Origin: Polynucleobacter sp. AP-Capit-er-40B-B4
GTDB taxonomy: Bacteria > Pseudomonadota > Gammaproteobacteria > Burkholderiales > Burkholderiaceae
DNA length: 64,000 nt
Assembly (NCBI RefSeq): GCF_018882245.1
Contig: NZ_JACVOV010000002.1
Span: 496,001-560,000 of the forward strand
Direction of reading: 5' to 3'
Notes under the pieces: generated by a model
What the model was told of the DNA's origin: nothing
What the model saw: only the letters and a program-made list of their open reading frames with translations
The model's database searches: none
Shown: positions 36,232 through 45,691 of the stretch, one piece after another
How the letters are laid out: each line of letters opens with the position of its first letter
Numbering within the stretch: the first letter of the stretch is position 1
Made by a program: the position numbers and the translations under genes

Positions 36232-36984
36232 ATGAATGACGAGCAATTACTTCGCTACTCCAGGCATTTATTACTGGAAGAAATTGATGTTGCTGGCCAA
36301 GAAAAACTGCTTGACGCACACGTATTAGTAATCGGTGCTGGCGGCCTGGGCAGTGCAGCCGCGCCTTACTTGGCTGCTGCAGGAGTAGGCCACATCACCC
36401 TGATAGATCATGATGCAGTAGAGCTGACTAATTTGCAGCGCCAAATCATGCATGCTGAGAGCGGCGTGGGTAAAAGCAAAGTTGCCTCTGGAAAAGAATT
36501 TCTAGAGCGACTTAATTCCACGATTCATATTGAAACTATTCAGGCTAAAGTAACTAGATCGCTACTAGATGAGTTATTACCAAGTGTGGATGTAGTTTTA
36601 GATTGCACAGATAATTTTTCAACCCGGCATCTGGTTAATGCTGCCTGCGTTAAAAATAAAACTCCACTAGTTTCTGGATCTGCCCTTAAATTTGATGGTC
36701 AAATCAGCGTTTTTGATCCACGCAACTCAGAATCACCATGCTATGCCTGCATCTTTTCTCCAGATGAACAATTTGAAGAGGTTAGCTGTTCTAGCATGGG
36801 CATCTTCTCGCCCTTGGTTGGAATTATTGGCGCAATGCAGGCAGCTCAGGCCCTGCAAGTTTTGATTGGTTTTGGCGAAGCCTTAGTGGGACGCATGCTG
36901 CTTTGGAATGGGCGGACAACCCAGATTGATGAAATCCGCATTAGTCGCAACGCCGAGTGTTCGGTGTGCGGCTTAGCACACTAA
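36232..36984 (+). CDS. MoeB/ThiF/HesA-family adenylyltransferase
   Basis: A 250-residue E1-like enzyme that adenylates the C-terminus of a small sulfur-carrier protein (MoaD or ThiS). Landmarks: VIGAGGLGSAAAPYLAAAGVG (nucleotide loop), DHDAVELTNLQRQI, DCTDNFSTRH, and zinc CxxC pairs CYAC and CSVC. There is no rhodanese domain. Neighbours do not decide between molybdopterin and thiamine use. Its stop is 4 bp from that of ptsI on the other strand. Confidence 0.92.
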   Translation: MNDEQLLRYSRHLLLEEIDVAGQEKLLDAHVLVIGAGGLGSAAAPYLAAAGVGHITLIDHDAVELTNLQRQIMHAESGVGKSKVASGKEFLERLNSTIHIETIQAKVTRSLLDELLPSVDVVLDCTDNFSTRHLVNAACVKNKTPLVSGSALKFDGQISVFDPRNSESPCYACIFSPDEQFEEVSCSSMGIFSPLVGIIGAMQAAQALQVLIGFGEALVGRMLLWNGRTTQIDEIRISRNAECSVCGLAH

Positions 36985-36988
36985 GACC

Positions 36989-38740
36989 CTAAGACAGCAA
37001 ACGCTCTAATGCTTTTTCTTGCTCTTCAGGCTCATAAGCCCTCAATACTCTAGCTACACGAGCCTTTAATAAGCCTACATTAGCCTTTAGGATCTCGCGC
37101 TTTACCAATAGCAACTGACTAAAGTGCATTGAAAAATCGGTCAGGCCCAGCGCCAGCAATAACCTTGTTAATGCAGGATCACCAGCCATCTCACCACAAA
37201 CGGCCACAGGCACGTTTGCGCGTTTAGCTTGCTCGATGATATTTGCCAATAAGTTCAATATGGCTGGATGTAGGGGATCGTATAAATGTGCGACAGCATG
37301 ATCAGCTCGATCGATCGCCAAGGTGTACTGAATTAAATCGTTGGTACCAATAGATAGAAAATCAAAGCGATTAATAAATAAAGGTAGCACCAATGCGGCA
37401 GCTGGAATCTCAATCATGGCGCCGACTTGAATATTCGGATTAAATGCTTTTCCACGCTGATGTAATTGCTGCTTCGCTTTTTCAATCAATCTAAATGTTT
37501 CATCAATCTCTTTAGCATGCGCCAACATTGGAATCATGATGCGCGCCTGGCCATGTGCCGAAGCACGCAATATCGCTCTTAACTGCGTTAAGAAAATTTC
37601 AGGCTCTGTTAAAGACCAGCGGATCGCTCGCAAACCTAGTGGTGACGTGCCTGTTTGTGAAATATCACCACCACCGCCTAAGGCCTTATCAGCGCCAACG
37701 TCAATCGTTCTGATATTGACCGGCAAGCCATGCATCAAATCCACTACACGGCGATATTCCTGGTATTGCTGTTCTTCGTCTGGCAAAGCTTGCTTACGAT
37801 CCATGAATAAAAATTCAGATCGAAATAGGCCAACACCTACGGCACCTAACTTCACGGCCTGAATAGCATCTTCTGGTAATTCGATATTGGCAAATAACTC
37901 AATCTCAACACGATCAGCTGTTTCAGTTTTGGCATGTTTTAACTGCTGGAGCTTGCGAGCTTCTTTTAAAACTTGTGTTTGTAGTTTGCGATATTCAGCT
38001 AGGAGATTCTCATCCGGAGCCACTACTACAATACCTCGCTCGCCATCCAATACGAGCCAGTCGCCATGACGAATCATTTCGCTCGCATGACGCACGCCGA
38101 CTACCGCAGGAATCTCCATACTGCGAGCCACAATGGCGGTATGGGAGGTCTTGCCGCCAAGGTCTGTTACAAAACCTGTAAAGGCATGCTCTTTAAAACG
38201 CAACATGTCGTGCGGAGCAATGTCATGAGCAACAATGATCGACTCAATCCCAACATCACTCTCGGGCAAGAAATCTGAATCATTTAAAGAGTCTTTTTTC
38301 TGGGCGTTTAACGCCTTAATTACACGCTCGGCAACTTGCCGAATATCATTAGCGCGCTCTTTTAGATAGGCATCTTCAATATCTGCAAATTGTTCCAAAA
38401 GATCATTGAGCTCAGTAGTTAATGCCCAGGCTGCATTCAATCTTTGGGTACGAATTAATTTAATTGGCTTCTCAGCCAAAGCGGGGTCAGCCAATATCAT
38501 GCCGTGCACATCTAAGAATGCCGCCATTTCTTGCGGCGCATCTTTTGGTAACCCTTGACGCAATTGCTCAAGCTCTAAACGTACCTGATCAAACGCATCC
38601 AACAACTTTTGAGCTTCAGCCTCTTCTTTGCCCGCCTCAACCAGATGATGACTGACTTCTAATGCCGCACGAGAAATCAGTACCGCCTTGCCGATGGCAA
38701 TGCCTTTCGATACCGGAATTCCGTGCAAAGCAAATGTCAT
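36989..38740 (-). CDS. ptsI: Phosphoenolpyruvate-protein phosphotransferase, enzyme I
   Basis: Transfers phosphate from PEP to HPr. The 583 residues show the N-terminal HPr-binding domain, the phosphohistidine motif GGKTSHTAIVARS (about 190), and the PEP-binding barrel with LFRSEFLFMDR and the C-terminal VCGEMAGDP motif. It is the last gene of the run gshA-gshB-EIIA-ptsH-ptsI, 5 bp after ptsH. Confidence 0.97.
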   Translation of the reverse strand: MTFALHGIPVSKGIAIGKAVLISRAALEVSHHLVEAGKEEAEAQKLLDAFDQVRLELEQLRQGLPKDAPQEMAAFLDVHGMILADPALAEKPIKLIRTQRLNAAWALTTELNDLLEQFADIEDAYLKERANDIRQVAERVIKALNAQKKDSLNDSDFLPESDVGIESIIVAHDIAPHDMLRFKEHAFTGFVTDLGGKTSHTAIVARSMEIPAVVGVRHASEMIRHGDWLVLDGERGIVVVAPDENLLAEYRKLQTQVLKEARKLQQLKHAKTETADRVEIELFANIELPEDAIQAVKLGAVGVGLFRSEFLFMDRKQALPDEEQQYQEYRRVVDLMHGLPVNIRTIDVGADKALGGGGDISQTGTSPLGLRAIRWSLTEPEIFLTQLRAILRASAHGQARIMIPMLAHAKEIDETFRLIEKAKQQLHQRGKAFNPNIQVGAMIEIPAAALVLPLFINRFDFLSIGTNDLIQYTLAIDRADHAVAHLYDPLHPAILNLLANIIEQAKRANVPVAVCGEMAGDPALTRLLLALGLTDFSMHFSQLLLVKREILKANVGLLKARVARVLRAYEPEEQEKALERLLS

Positions 38741-38745
38741 GCTAA

Positions 38746-39015
38746 TTACTCACCTTCGCCAAAGCGATCATTAATCAAGGCTGTCAGAGCCTGCATAGCT
38801 TCATCCTCTTTTTCTCCCACAGTCTCAAGTGTGACAGTGCTGCCAATTCCAGCCGCCAACATCATGACGCCCATAATGCTCTTGGCGTTTATTTGACGCC
38901 CGTTTCGTGACAAGAATATTTCACAGGGAAACTGTGCGGCCAATTGAGAAAGCTTTGCAGAAGCGCGAGCGTGCAGACCCAATTTATTAATGATTTCAAT
39001 TTCTGCGGTAGGCAT
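38746..39015 (-). CDS. ptsH: Phosphocarrier protein HPr
   Basis: 89 residues with the His-15 site in KLGLHARASAKL and a second regulatory Ser site in NAKSIMGVMMLAA. The Ser site fits the HPr kinase encoded at 5617-6603. It lies between the EIIA gene and ptsI. Confidence 0.97.
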   Translation of the reverse strand: MPTAEIEIINKLGLHARASAKLSQLAAQFPCEIFLSRNGRQINAKSIMGVMMLAAGIGSTVTLETVGEKEDEAMQALTALINDRFGEGE

Positions 39016-39032
39016 TGTGAGATGAGCCCTCT

Positions 39033-39455
39033 TTACTCTTGATTTACTTTTGAACCGAGGCGCAAAATACCATGCTGCCCACCAGCAAGCGCCTTTTGCG
39101 CGAGCTCTTCCAAACCCTCACCACGGTGAGAGATGCAACGCATCAACATAGGTAGATTAAGTCCAGCTAAAACAACCACAGGAGCATTTAATCCCGATAA
39201 GGGGCCTAGAGCCTCTAACTTAGATGCGACATTCGCAGGAGTGGCGCCCATGACATCGGTCAGAATAAGAACACCATTGCCGGTATTAACACCATAAGCC
39301 GCTTTCAGTACGCGATCAAAACTCACCTTGGTATCTTCATAAGGGGGAATATCAACCGCCCGCACACGTTCTGGCACTACGCCAAAAGCATGCTCTGCAA
39401 AACCCAACATTGCGCTCGCAACAGGTGTATGAGCAACGATGACAATTCCAGCCAT
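39033..39455 (-). CDS. PTS EIIA component, mannose/fructose (type Man) family
   Basis: 140 residues starting MAGIVIVAHTPVASAML, whose His is the phospho-acceptor (about residue 10), and including LILTDVMGATPANVASKL. The longer frame upstream is inside gshB and not used. No EIIB, EIIC or EIID is nearby, so it is likely a regulatory protein. It follows gshB by 2 bp. Confidence 0.92.
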   Translation of the reverse strand: MAGIVIVAHTPVASAMLGFAEHAFGVVPERVRAVDIPPYEDTKVSFDRVLKAAYGVNTGNGVLILTDVMGATPANVASKLEALGPLSGLNAPVVVLAGLNLPMLMRCISHRGEGLEELAQKALAGGQHGILRLGSKVNQE

Positions 39456-39457
39456 AT

Positions 39458-40399
39458 TTATGCCAATGCTTTCTCTAGTGTTGCCAACCAAAATTGCGGA
39501 ACATTAAAATCACTTTGGTCGGTAATCTCAACAAAACAAGTAGGGCTAGTCACATTAATTTCAGTGAGGTAGCCGCCAATTAAATCCAATCCAACTAAGA
39601 ATAATCCACGCTGATTGAGTATTGGCGCCAATTTTTCGGCAACCTTTTTTTCATCCTCAGTTAAAGGCATTGCAACGCCTTTACCGCCAGCCGCTAAATT
39701 ACCGCGAATTTCACTACCCTGTGGAATGCGCGCCAATGCAAATGGCACCACCTCACCACCGATTAAGAGCACTCGCTTATCGCCCTGGGCAATCTCCGGA
39801 AGAAAGCGCTGAATCATTAGGGTTCTTGCACCATTTTCACCAAGGGTTTCTACAATGCTAGCGAGATTAAGGCCGTCGGCACCGACCCTAAATACGCCCA
39901 TACCACCCATGCCATCCAAGGGCTTAATCACAATATCTCGATGAATTTGATGAAAGCGCTCTACGGCATCTAATTCACGGGTGACCAAGGTAGGGGGGAT
40001 GAGCTCAGGAAACTCGGTAATAGAGAGCTTTTCAGAGTGATCTCGCACTGCACTGGGCTCGTTAAATACTTTGGCGCCCTGACGAACTGCAGCTGATAGC
40101 AACCAGGTTGTATTGAGATACTCAATATCAAATGGCGGGTCTGTACGCATGAGAACCGCAGAAAAAGATTTAAGCGATCGAGACTCAACATCACCCAACT
40201 CATACCAATTCGTAGAGCTTGGTTTAATTACCAGAGACTGGCAGTCAGCCACTACGAAATCGTCTCTCCATAATACATTTCTGCTTTGGCAAAACCATAA
40301 CTGATGTCCTGCCTCTTGTGCAGCGCGCATCATTGCCAGCGTGGAATCTTTTTGAATCTTGAAAGATGCAAGCGGGTCTGCAATAAAAAGAAAGTTCAT
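39458..40399 (-). CDS. gshB: Glutathione synthetase GshB
   Basis: Joins glycine to gamma-glutamylcysteine. The 313-residue ATP-grasp enzyme has the family stretches FIADPLASFKIQKDST, VMRTDPPFDIEY-like LMRTDPPFDIEYL, IVIKPLDGMGGMGVFRV and EINVTSPTC. It is directly downstream of gshA (27 bp). Confidence 0.97.
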   Translation of the reverse strand: MNFLFIADPLASFKIQKDSTLAMMRAAQEAGHQLWFCQSRNVLWRDDFVVADCQSLVIKPSSTNWYELGDVESRSLKSFSAVLMRTDPPFDIEYLNTTWLLSAAVRQGAKVFNEPSAVRDHSEKLSITEFPELIPPTLVTRELDAVERFHQIHRDIVIKPLDGMGGMGVFRVGADGLNLASIVETLGENGARTLMIQRFLPEIAQGDKRVLLIGGEVVPFALARIPQGSEIRGNLAAGGKGVAMPLTEDEKKVAEKLAPILNQRGLFLVGLDLIGGYLTEINVTSPTCFVEITDQSDFNVPQFWLATLEKALA

Positions 40400-40426
40400 T
40401 TTTCTATTGAAAGATTAGTGTTTCAT

Positions 40427-41725
40427 TTATGCAGCTTCGGCATCAGGATCAGTGCGCTCTAACTCCAATGATGCAGCAAGAAGAGCCAAACGAGCAACCA
40501 CACCATATAAATAGAAGCGATTAGGTGCTGCACTACCTGGCTTAGCGCCTAAATCAGGCATAGAGTTTTGTTCAAATGCCAACGGCACAAAGTGCATGCC
40601 AGGTGCATTGAGATTTTCATCTGGACCACGATCAGTATGAACACGATAGAAGCCGCCAATCACATAGCGATCGATCATGTACACCACAGGCTCAGCAACA
40701 GCCTCATTAACTTTTTCAAAGGTATAAACGCCCTCCTGAATCAGCACATCACTGACTTCAAGACCCTCCTTAACCACGCTCATCTTATTGCGGTCTTTGC
40801 GGTTCAAACCCTTTAACTGAGCGGGATCATTCACCACCATGATGCCCATGCCATAGGTTCCTGCATCCGCTTTCACAACAACATAAGGCTTCTCTTTAAT
40901 GCCGTATTCACGATATTTTTTCGCTGTCTTTTTCAATACCTGCTCAACCGCTGCTTGCAACTCGTCCTCACCCTTACGCTCATGGAAATTAATATTTGAG
41001 CAACTTGAAAAATAAGGGTTAATCATCCACGGATCAATATCGACAACTTTGGCAAACTTCTTGGCCACTTCTTCATAGGCGGCAAAATGATTGGATTTAC
41101 GACGAACATGCCAGCCCGCATGCAGGCCTGGCAATAGATATTGCTCGTAAATATTTTCTAGAATCGGAGGAATGCCTGCAGATAAATCGTTATTCAACAA
41201 GATTGAGCAAGGATCAAAATCTTTTAAACCTAAACGTTGTTTCTTAAGCCCGAGTCGGGAAAGAGGCTCCATCAACAGGCGATTGCCATCAGGCAGCTCA
41301 ATCCAGGTTGGCTTCTTAATTTCTTCGGAGAAAGTTCCGAGGCGAACATTCAATCCTGCTTGACGCAAAATCGAAGACAAGCGAGCAATATTTTGCAAAT
41401 AGAAAGTATTGCGGGTATGACGCTCCGGAATTAACAATAAGTTTTTTGCTTCCGGACAAATCTTCTCAATAGCAGCCATTGCAGCTTGTACTGCCAAAGG
41501 CAACATTTGTGGCGAGAGGTTATTAAACCCGCCCGGGAAAAGATTGGTATCTACCGGTGCCAACTTAAACCCAGAATTACGAAGATCAACCGAACAGTAA
41601 AAAGGCGGCGTGTGCTCTTGCCATTCCAACCTGAACCAACGCTCAATGGTTGGGGTCGCTTCTAGAACCTTTGACTCTAATTCGAGCAAAGGGCCGCTGA
41701 GTGCAGTAATGAGATGTGGAACCAT
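40427..41725 (-). CDS. gshA: Glutamate-cysteine ligase, T. ferrooxidans-type GshA
   Basis: 432 residues. It does not resemble the E. coli GshA but the second proteobacterial family (GshA ATP-grasp-like), with DTNLFPGGFNNLSPQML near the N-terminus, KADAGTYGMGIM and IDRYVIGGFYRVHTDRG. The adjacency to gshB supports the role in making gamma-glutamylcysteine. The ATG at 41725 is used. A terminator of the amtB operon lies just upstream. Confidence 0.93.
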   Translation of the reverse strand: MVPHLITALSGPLLELESKVLEATPTIERWFRLEWQEHTPPFYCSVDLRNSGFKLAPVDTNLFPGGFNNLSPQMLPLAVQAAMAAIEKICPEAKNLLLIPERHTRNTFYLQNIARLSSILRQAGLNVRLGTFSEEIKKPTWIELPDGNRLLMEPLSRLGLKKQRLGLKDFDPCSILLNNDLSAGIPPILENIYEQYLLPGLHAGWHVRRKSNHFAAYEEVAKKFAKVVDIDPWMINPYFSSCSNINFHERKGEDELQAAVEQVLKKTAKKYREYGIKEKPYVVVKADAGTYGMGIMVVNDPAQLKGLNRKDRNKMSVVKEGLEVSDVLIQEGVYTFEKVNEAVAEPVVYMIDRYVIGGFYRVHTDRGPDENLNAPGMHFVPLAFEQNSMPDLGAKPGSAAPNRFYLYGVVARLALLAASLELERTDPDAEAA

Positions 41726-41745
41726 TCCACCATTGTAAGATTATT

Positions 41746-41777
41746 AAAAGAAAGACGCGGGATCCGAGGATCCCGCG
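41746..41777 (-). terminator. Terminator after amtB
   Basis: On the minus strand CGCGGGATCC - TCGG - ATCCCGCG (41756-41777) is a strong GC-rich stem followed by TCTTTCTTTT. It ends the torF-glnK-amtB run and lies upstream of gshA. Confidence 0.85.
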
Positions 41778-41828
41778 CTTAAAACTAGGCAGCCAACCAC
41801 AGCCGCCCAGTGAGGGGTAAATTACAGA

Positions 41829-43313
41829 TTAAGACTCGTAGGCTGTCTCACCGTGTGAGCTGATATCCAGGCCTTCGCGCTCTTCTTCTTCCTTAACGCG
41901 CAAACCAATCACCATATCGATCAATTTGAAGGCCACGAAAGAAACTACGCCAGACCAGATTACAGTGGTAATTACGCCTTGAGCTTGGATCCACAATTGG
42001 CTAGCGATTGAGTAATCGGGAGCAACTGCGTTAGCTACGTAATCCCAAATACCAGAGCCACCTAGCGCTGGATCAGCAAATACACCGGTCAACAATGCGC
42101 CAGTAATACCGCCTACGCCGTGAACACCAAATACGTCCAAGCTGTCGTCTGAGCCCAAAATCTTCTTGAGACCAGTAACACCCCAGAGGCAAACTACACC
42201 AGCGATCAAACCAATAATGATTGCACCCATTGGACCAGCAAATCCAGCTGCAGGAGTAATTGCAACTAAACCTGCTACGCAACCAGAAGCAGCACCCAAC
42301 ATAGATGGCTTGCCTTTGAGAACCCACTCAGCAACTGACCAACCCAATACAGCAGCAGCAGTAGCTAAATAAGTATTCACGAATGCCAAACCAGCAGTAC
42401 CGTTTGCTTCAAGAGCTGAACCAGCATTGAATCCAAACCAGCCGAACCACAAGAGAGCGGCACCAGTCATTACATAAACTAAGTTATGTGGCTTCATTGC
42501 TTCTTTGCCATAGCCCAAACGCTTGCCGACAACAAAGGAGCCAACTAAACCAGCGATCGCAGCATTGATGTGCACAACAGTACCGCCAGCAAAGTCGAGA
42601 ACACCTTTTTGCCACAACCATCCAGCACGAGCAGTAATTGCTTCGAGTGATGCAGCATCTTTGATGTCATCAGGACCAGGCCAGAACCAAACCATGTGAG
42701 CGATTGGTAAGTAGCTCAAAGTGAACCAAATCACCATGAATACCAAGATTGCAGAGAACTTAGCGCGCTCAGCAAAAGAACCAATGATCAAACAGCAAGT
42801 GATGGTTGCGAATACTGCTTGGAAAGCCATAAATACATACTCAGGAATGACAACGCCCTTACTAAAGGTAGCTGCAACTGAGTCTGGATTAATGCCGCCC
42901 AAGAACAGACGATCGAGTCCACCAATGAATGCTCCACCCTCGGTGAATGCAAAGCTATAGCCATAAATAGCCCATAGCACTGTAATCAAAGAGAAGACCA
43001 TGAAACATTGCATACAGATAGACAAGATATTTTTGCTACGTGTCAAACCGCCGTAGAACAAAGCCAAGCCAGGAAGAGTCATCAACAGCACTAATGCTGT
43101 ACAAACCATCATCCAGGCGATATCTGCCTTGTTGCACTTTTCAGAGCAAAGCACTGGAGCAGGTTCTGCAGCAGCAGGTGTTGCCGCAGGCGCTGTTACA
43201 GCAGGTTTTTTAACTTCATCAGCATGCGCTGGCGAAGTAACCATTACACCAGTAGCGCCAATAGCCAAAGCCATAGCACCACCAGCAACGAGTCGTTTCA
43301 TCCAAGTTAACAT
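41829..43313 (-). CDS. amtB: Ammonium transporter AmtB
   Basis: Conducts ammonium across the inner membrane. With ATG 43313 (AGAGAGG ribosome site six bases before) the product is 494 residues: a signal peptide ending near SPAHADE, an Ala/Pro-rich linker (about 32-55), then eleven helices. Twin pore histidines appear in VHINAAIAGLVG and FGVHGVGGITGALLTG, and LALFYGGLTRSKN is conserved. It lies 13 bp after glnK, its regulator. The upstream extension of the frame into glnK is not used. Confidence 0.95.
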   Translation of the reverse strand: MLTWMKRLVAGGAMALAIGATGVMVTSPAHADEVKKPAVTAPAATPAAAEPAPVLCSEKCNKADIAWMMVCTALVLLMTLPGLALFYGGLTRSKNILSICMQCFMVFSLITVLWAIYGYSFAFTEGGAFIGGLDRLFLGGINPDSVAATFSKGVVIPEYVFMAFQAVFATITCCLIIGSFAERAKFSAILVFMVIWFTLSYLPIAHMVWFWPGPDDIKDAASLEAITARAGWLWQKGVLDFAGGTVVHINAAIAGLVGSFVVGKRLGYGKEAMKPHNLVYVMTGAALLWFGWFGFNAGSALEANGTAGLAFVNTYLATAAAVLGWSVAEWVLKGKPSMLGAASGCVAGLVAITPAAGFAGPMGAIIIGLIAGVVCLWGVTGLKKILGSDDSLDVFGVHGVGGITGALLTGVFADPALGGSGIWDYVANAVAPDYSIASQLWIQAQGVITTVIWSGVVSFVAFKLIDMVIGLRVKEEEEREGLDISSHGETAYES

Positions 43314-43326
43314 TTTGAACCTCTCT

Positions 43327-43677
<351 letters not shown>

Positions 43678-43689
43678 TCAGAGTGGAAA

Positions 43690-44547
43690 TTAGAAAGTTT
43701 TTGTAAGAGCAACAATACCTGTGGAGCCGCCTAAATTTTTGCCTGTTGGTGAGGAATAGTTATATGTGCTACCTGTTTTTTTAGCGTCAGTACCGATATA
43801 AGCAGCAGACAGAGACAAGCCACCTCCAAAGTCCTTAGTTACACCCAATTTCCAATCTGTAAAAGAATATAAAGAGCTGTTGGATGCACCTGTTGTACTG
43901 CCTTGCACATTACCCGCTACATATTGATAACCAACGTGTGCATTTAATGCCAAGCCCCAAACGCCAGTGTCATAGTTCATTGTTAAATCTGGATAGTAAG
44001 AACCAGTACTGTTTGCAAAACCAAAGATTGGGCTTACTGAGTAAGAAAATTTAACAAAGCCAGTTACAGCGCCAAAGGTAAAGTTTTGCGCAGCATACAA
44101 TTCGGTTGTGTTTGGATTAGCTTGAGTGCCCGAAACGTTTAAGCCTGATGTTGGATAGTAGTATTGCAAAACACCAAAGTCAGAAGCAAAGCCTTCACCA
44201 ATAAACTCTTTCTTAATACCACCGTAGAAGTCCATTTCGATTGGCGCAGTAACTCTTGTGTTGGCAGTTGCAGGAGCTGCATCAGAAATCCAGCTGATTG
44301 AGCTGTTCCAGTTACCAATATAGAGGCCACTCTCATGAGCGTAATCAAAGCCACCTTGAATCGCTGGTTTGAAATTTGATTGGCTGATACCACGATAACG
44401 ATAATCACTTACTACCGTTACGTTTGCAGTAAGCGGGCTAGCTTCAGGCGCTTCTGGAGCAGCAGCTGGTGCTGACTGAGCAAATGCTGCGGTTGCAAAT
44501 AAACCAGAGGCTGCTAGAGCAATGGCTGTCTTTTGAATTGTTTTCAT
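43690..44547 (-). CDS. TorF-family putative porin
   Basis: 285 residues with a cleaved signal (AFAQSAP, about residue 23) and a beta-rich sequence with alternating aromatic residues. The stretch VVSDYRYRGISQSNFKPAIQGGFDYAHESGLYIGNW is the TorF/outer-membrane family signature. Located upstream of glnK-amtB, it may help nitrogenous solutes enter. It carries an AGGAG ribosome site before its ATG. Confidence 0.88.
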   Translation of the reverse strand: MKTIQKTAIALAASGLFATAAFAQSAPAAAPEAPEASPLTANVTVVSDYRYRGISQSNFKPAIQGGFDYAHESGLYIGNWNSSISWISDAAPATANTRVTAPIEMDFYGGIKKEFIGEGFASDFGVLQYYYPTSGLNVSGTQANPNTTELYAAQNFTFGAVTGFVKFSYSVSPIFGFANSTGSYYPDLTMNYDTGVWGLALNAHVGYQYVAGNVQGSTTGASNSSLYSFTDWKLGVTKDFGGGLSLSAAYIGTDAKKTGSTYNYSSPTGKNLGGSTGIVALTKTF

Positions 44548-44655
44548 TTAAAACTCCTAAGTGGTCATGAAAAAGGGATAAATGCTTATTGCATGGAGTG
44601 ATCATGAAGGTCGGCCGTTTTTGGGCTTTGGACGGATTCCCCTAATTAATGCTTA

Positions 44656-44672
44656 TGCACTTTTTTGGTGCT
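44656..44672 (-). promoter_or_regulatory. NtrC-type operator upstream of torF-glnK-amtB
   Basis: TGCAC-TTTTTT-GGTGCT matches the NtrC consensus core GCAC-N5-TGGTGC at all fixed positions and lies about 110 bp before torF, a usual enhancer distance. A second dyad (GGTGC-N8-GCACC) overlaps its right side up to 44684. No -24/-12 sigma-54 promoter is visible downstream. Confidence 0.72.
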
Positions 44673-44806
44673 TTATATTGCACCCAATAAGTGAATTTTG
44701 ACCATTTTTCAGGTTTTTACCCCTTTTAGGGCGTTTTTCGCCATACAACTTAAAATATGAATGTGTATCTTTTCTGCAACTCTCAATAGAACTGCGAATC
44801 TCCATC

Positions 44807-45061
44807 ATGCAAAAACCCGGCGAAATCCTCGAGCAAATCCAACGTATCGCTAACGATATGCAGAACAAAGTTGGCGATGCGATCCGCAATTCGCCCGCCC
44901 AAGAGATCGAAAAGAATGTGCGCGCCATGATGAATCAAGGATTTCAGAAAATGGACTTGGTTACGCGTGAAGAATTTGAATTGCAAAGCAAGGTGCTTGC
45001 TAAGACACGTGAAAAATTAGAAGCGCTTGAAGCCAAAGTAGCGGCTCTAGAAAAAAAATAG
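44807..45061 (+). CDS. ubiK: Ubiquinone biosynthesis accessory factor UbiK
   Basis: An 84-residue protein of the BMFP/YqiC family with an amphipathic N-terminal helix and a C-terminal coiled coil (about 55-82, VLAKTREKLEALEAKVAALEKK). In E. coli UbiK forms a complex with UbiJ for aerobic ubiquinone synthesis. It is divergent from torF. The overlapping minus-strand frame is a shadow. Confidence 0.92.
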   Translation: MQKPGEILEQIQRIANDMQNKVGDAIRNSPAQEIEKNVRAMMNQGFQKMDLVTREEFELQSKVLAKTREKLEALEAKVAALEKK

Positions 45062-45097
45062 ACTTTATCGACTGCTACAAATTAAATTTATCTAGAT

Positions 45098-45691
45098 TTA
45101 CTCAGGCGAAAAATCACTAAAGAAGTTTTCATACTCTTCTTTAGATAAAAAAATTTTTGCATTTTCTGAGCTTGCTTTTGCATGCAGCACCGATACTTGA
45201 TAGATCCAACTATCGCCATTCGGTGCAACGCGATTAATCCAACGTACTCGCATCAGCTGTTGAGTATTACCGTTGGATTTCAAATCAATGAAATAATCTT
45301 TGGTTGATAAACGTTGTTTGTCTGCAGTTCTATAAAACGCATCTTTAACAGCGACTTCTCCGCCGGATGCTTTTGCCCTATCAATTAAATTCGTCTGCAA
45401 TTGCGAAAGAAGCTTATTGAGTGATGCACTTTGATTCGCCGGTAACTGAATCGTGCTGACGGAATAAATATCATCTTCAATCTTTACCGCTTCTAGTGTT
45501 TGCAAAAGCTCTTGATCAAGATACGGAATTCGACGTTCAATTTTGTCCGGCTTACCAGGAAATAAAGACGTATATCTTTCTTGCGGGGATTGGACGGTGC
45601 GCCAATCTAATTTAGGGCTGCATGCTGTTAGAAAAATTAAAGCCGCCAAAGTGATGGCTTTAATAACCGCTCTAAACAACCCCAGCTCCAT
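45098..45691 (-). CDS. Putative lipoprotein of unknown function
   Basis: 197 residues from ATG 45691, which overlaps lipA by 20 bp. The leader ends in LIFLTACS, a lipobox with Cys near residue 24. The rest reads [32 protein letters not shown], with no domain I recognise. It is predicted to be membrane-attached on the periplasmic side. Confidence 0.78.
   Translation of the reverse strand: MELGLFRAVIKAITLAALIFLTACSPKLDWRTVQSPQERYTSLFPGKPDKIERRIPYLDQELLQTLEAVKIEDDIYSVSTIQLPANQSASLNKLLSQLQTNLIDRAKASGGEVAVKDAFYRTADKQRLSTKDYFIDLKSNGNTQQLMRVRWINRVAPNGDSWIYQVSVLHAKASSENAKIFLSKEEYENFFSDFSPE

Noticed and set aside
44588..44610. Possible -24/-12 promoter downstream of the NtrC box (CGGCCGACCTTCATG on the minus strand)
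   Set aside because: The -24 GG is present but the -12 GC is TG, and the flanking bases do not fit TGGCAC-N5-TTGC.
44653..44986. Minus-strand frames opposite ubiK
   Set aside because: The plus strand encodes the conserved UbiK protein, and the minus frames read as shadows that also cross the NtrC box region.
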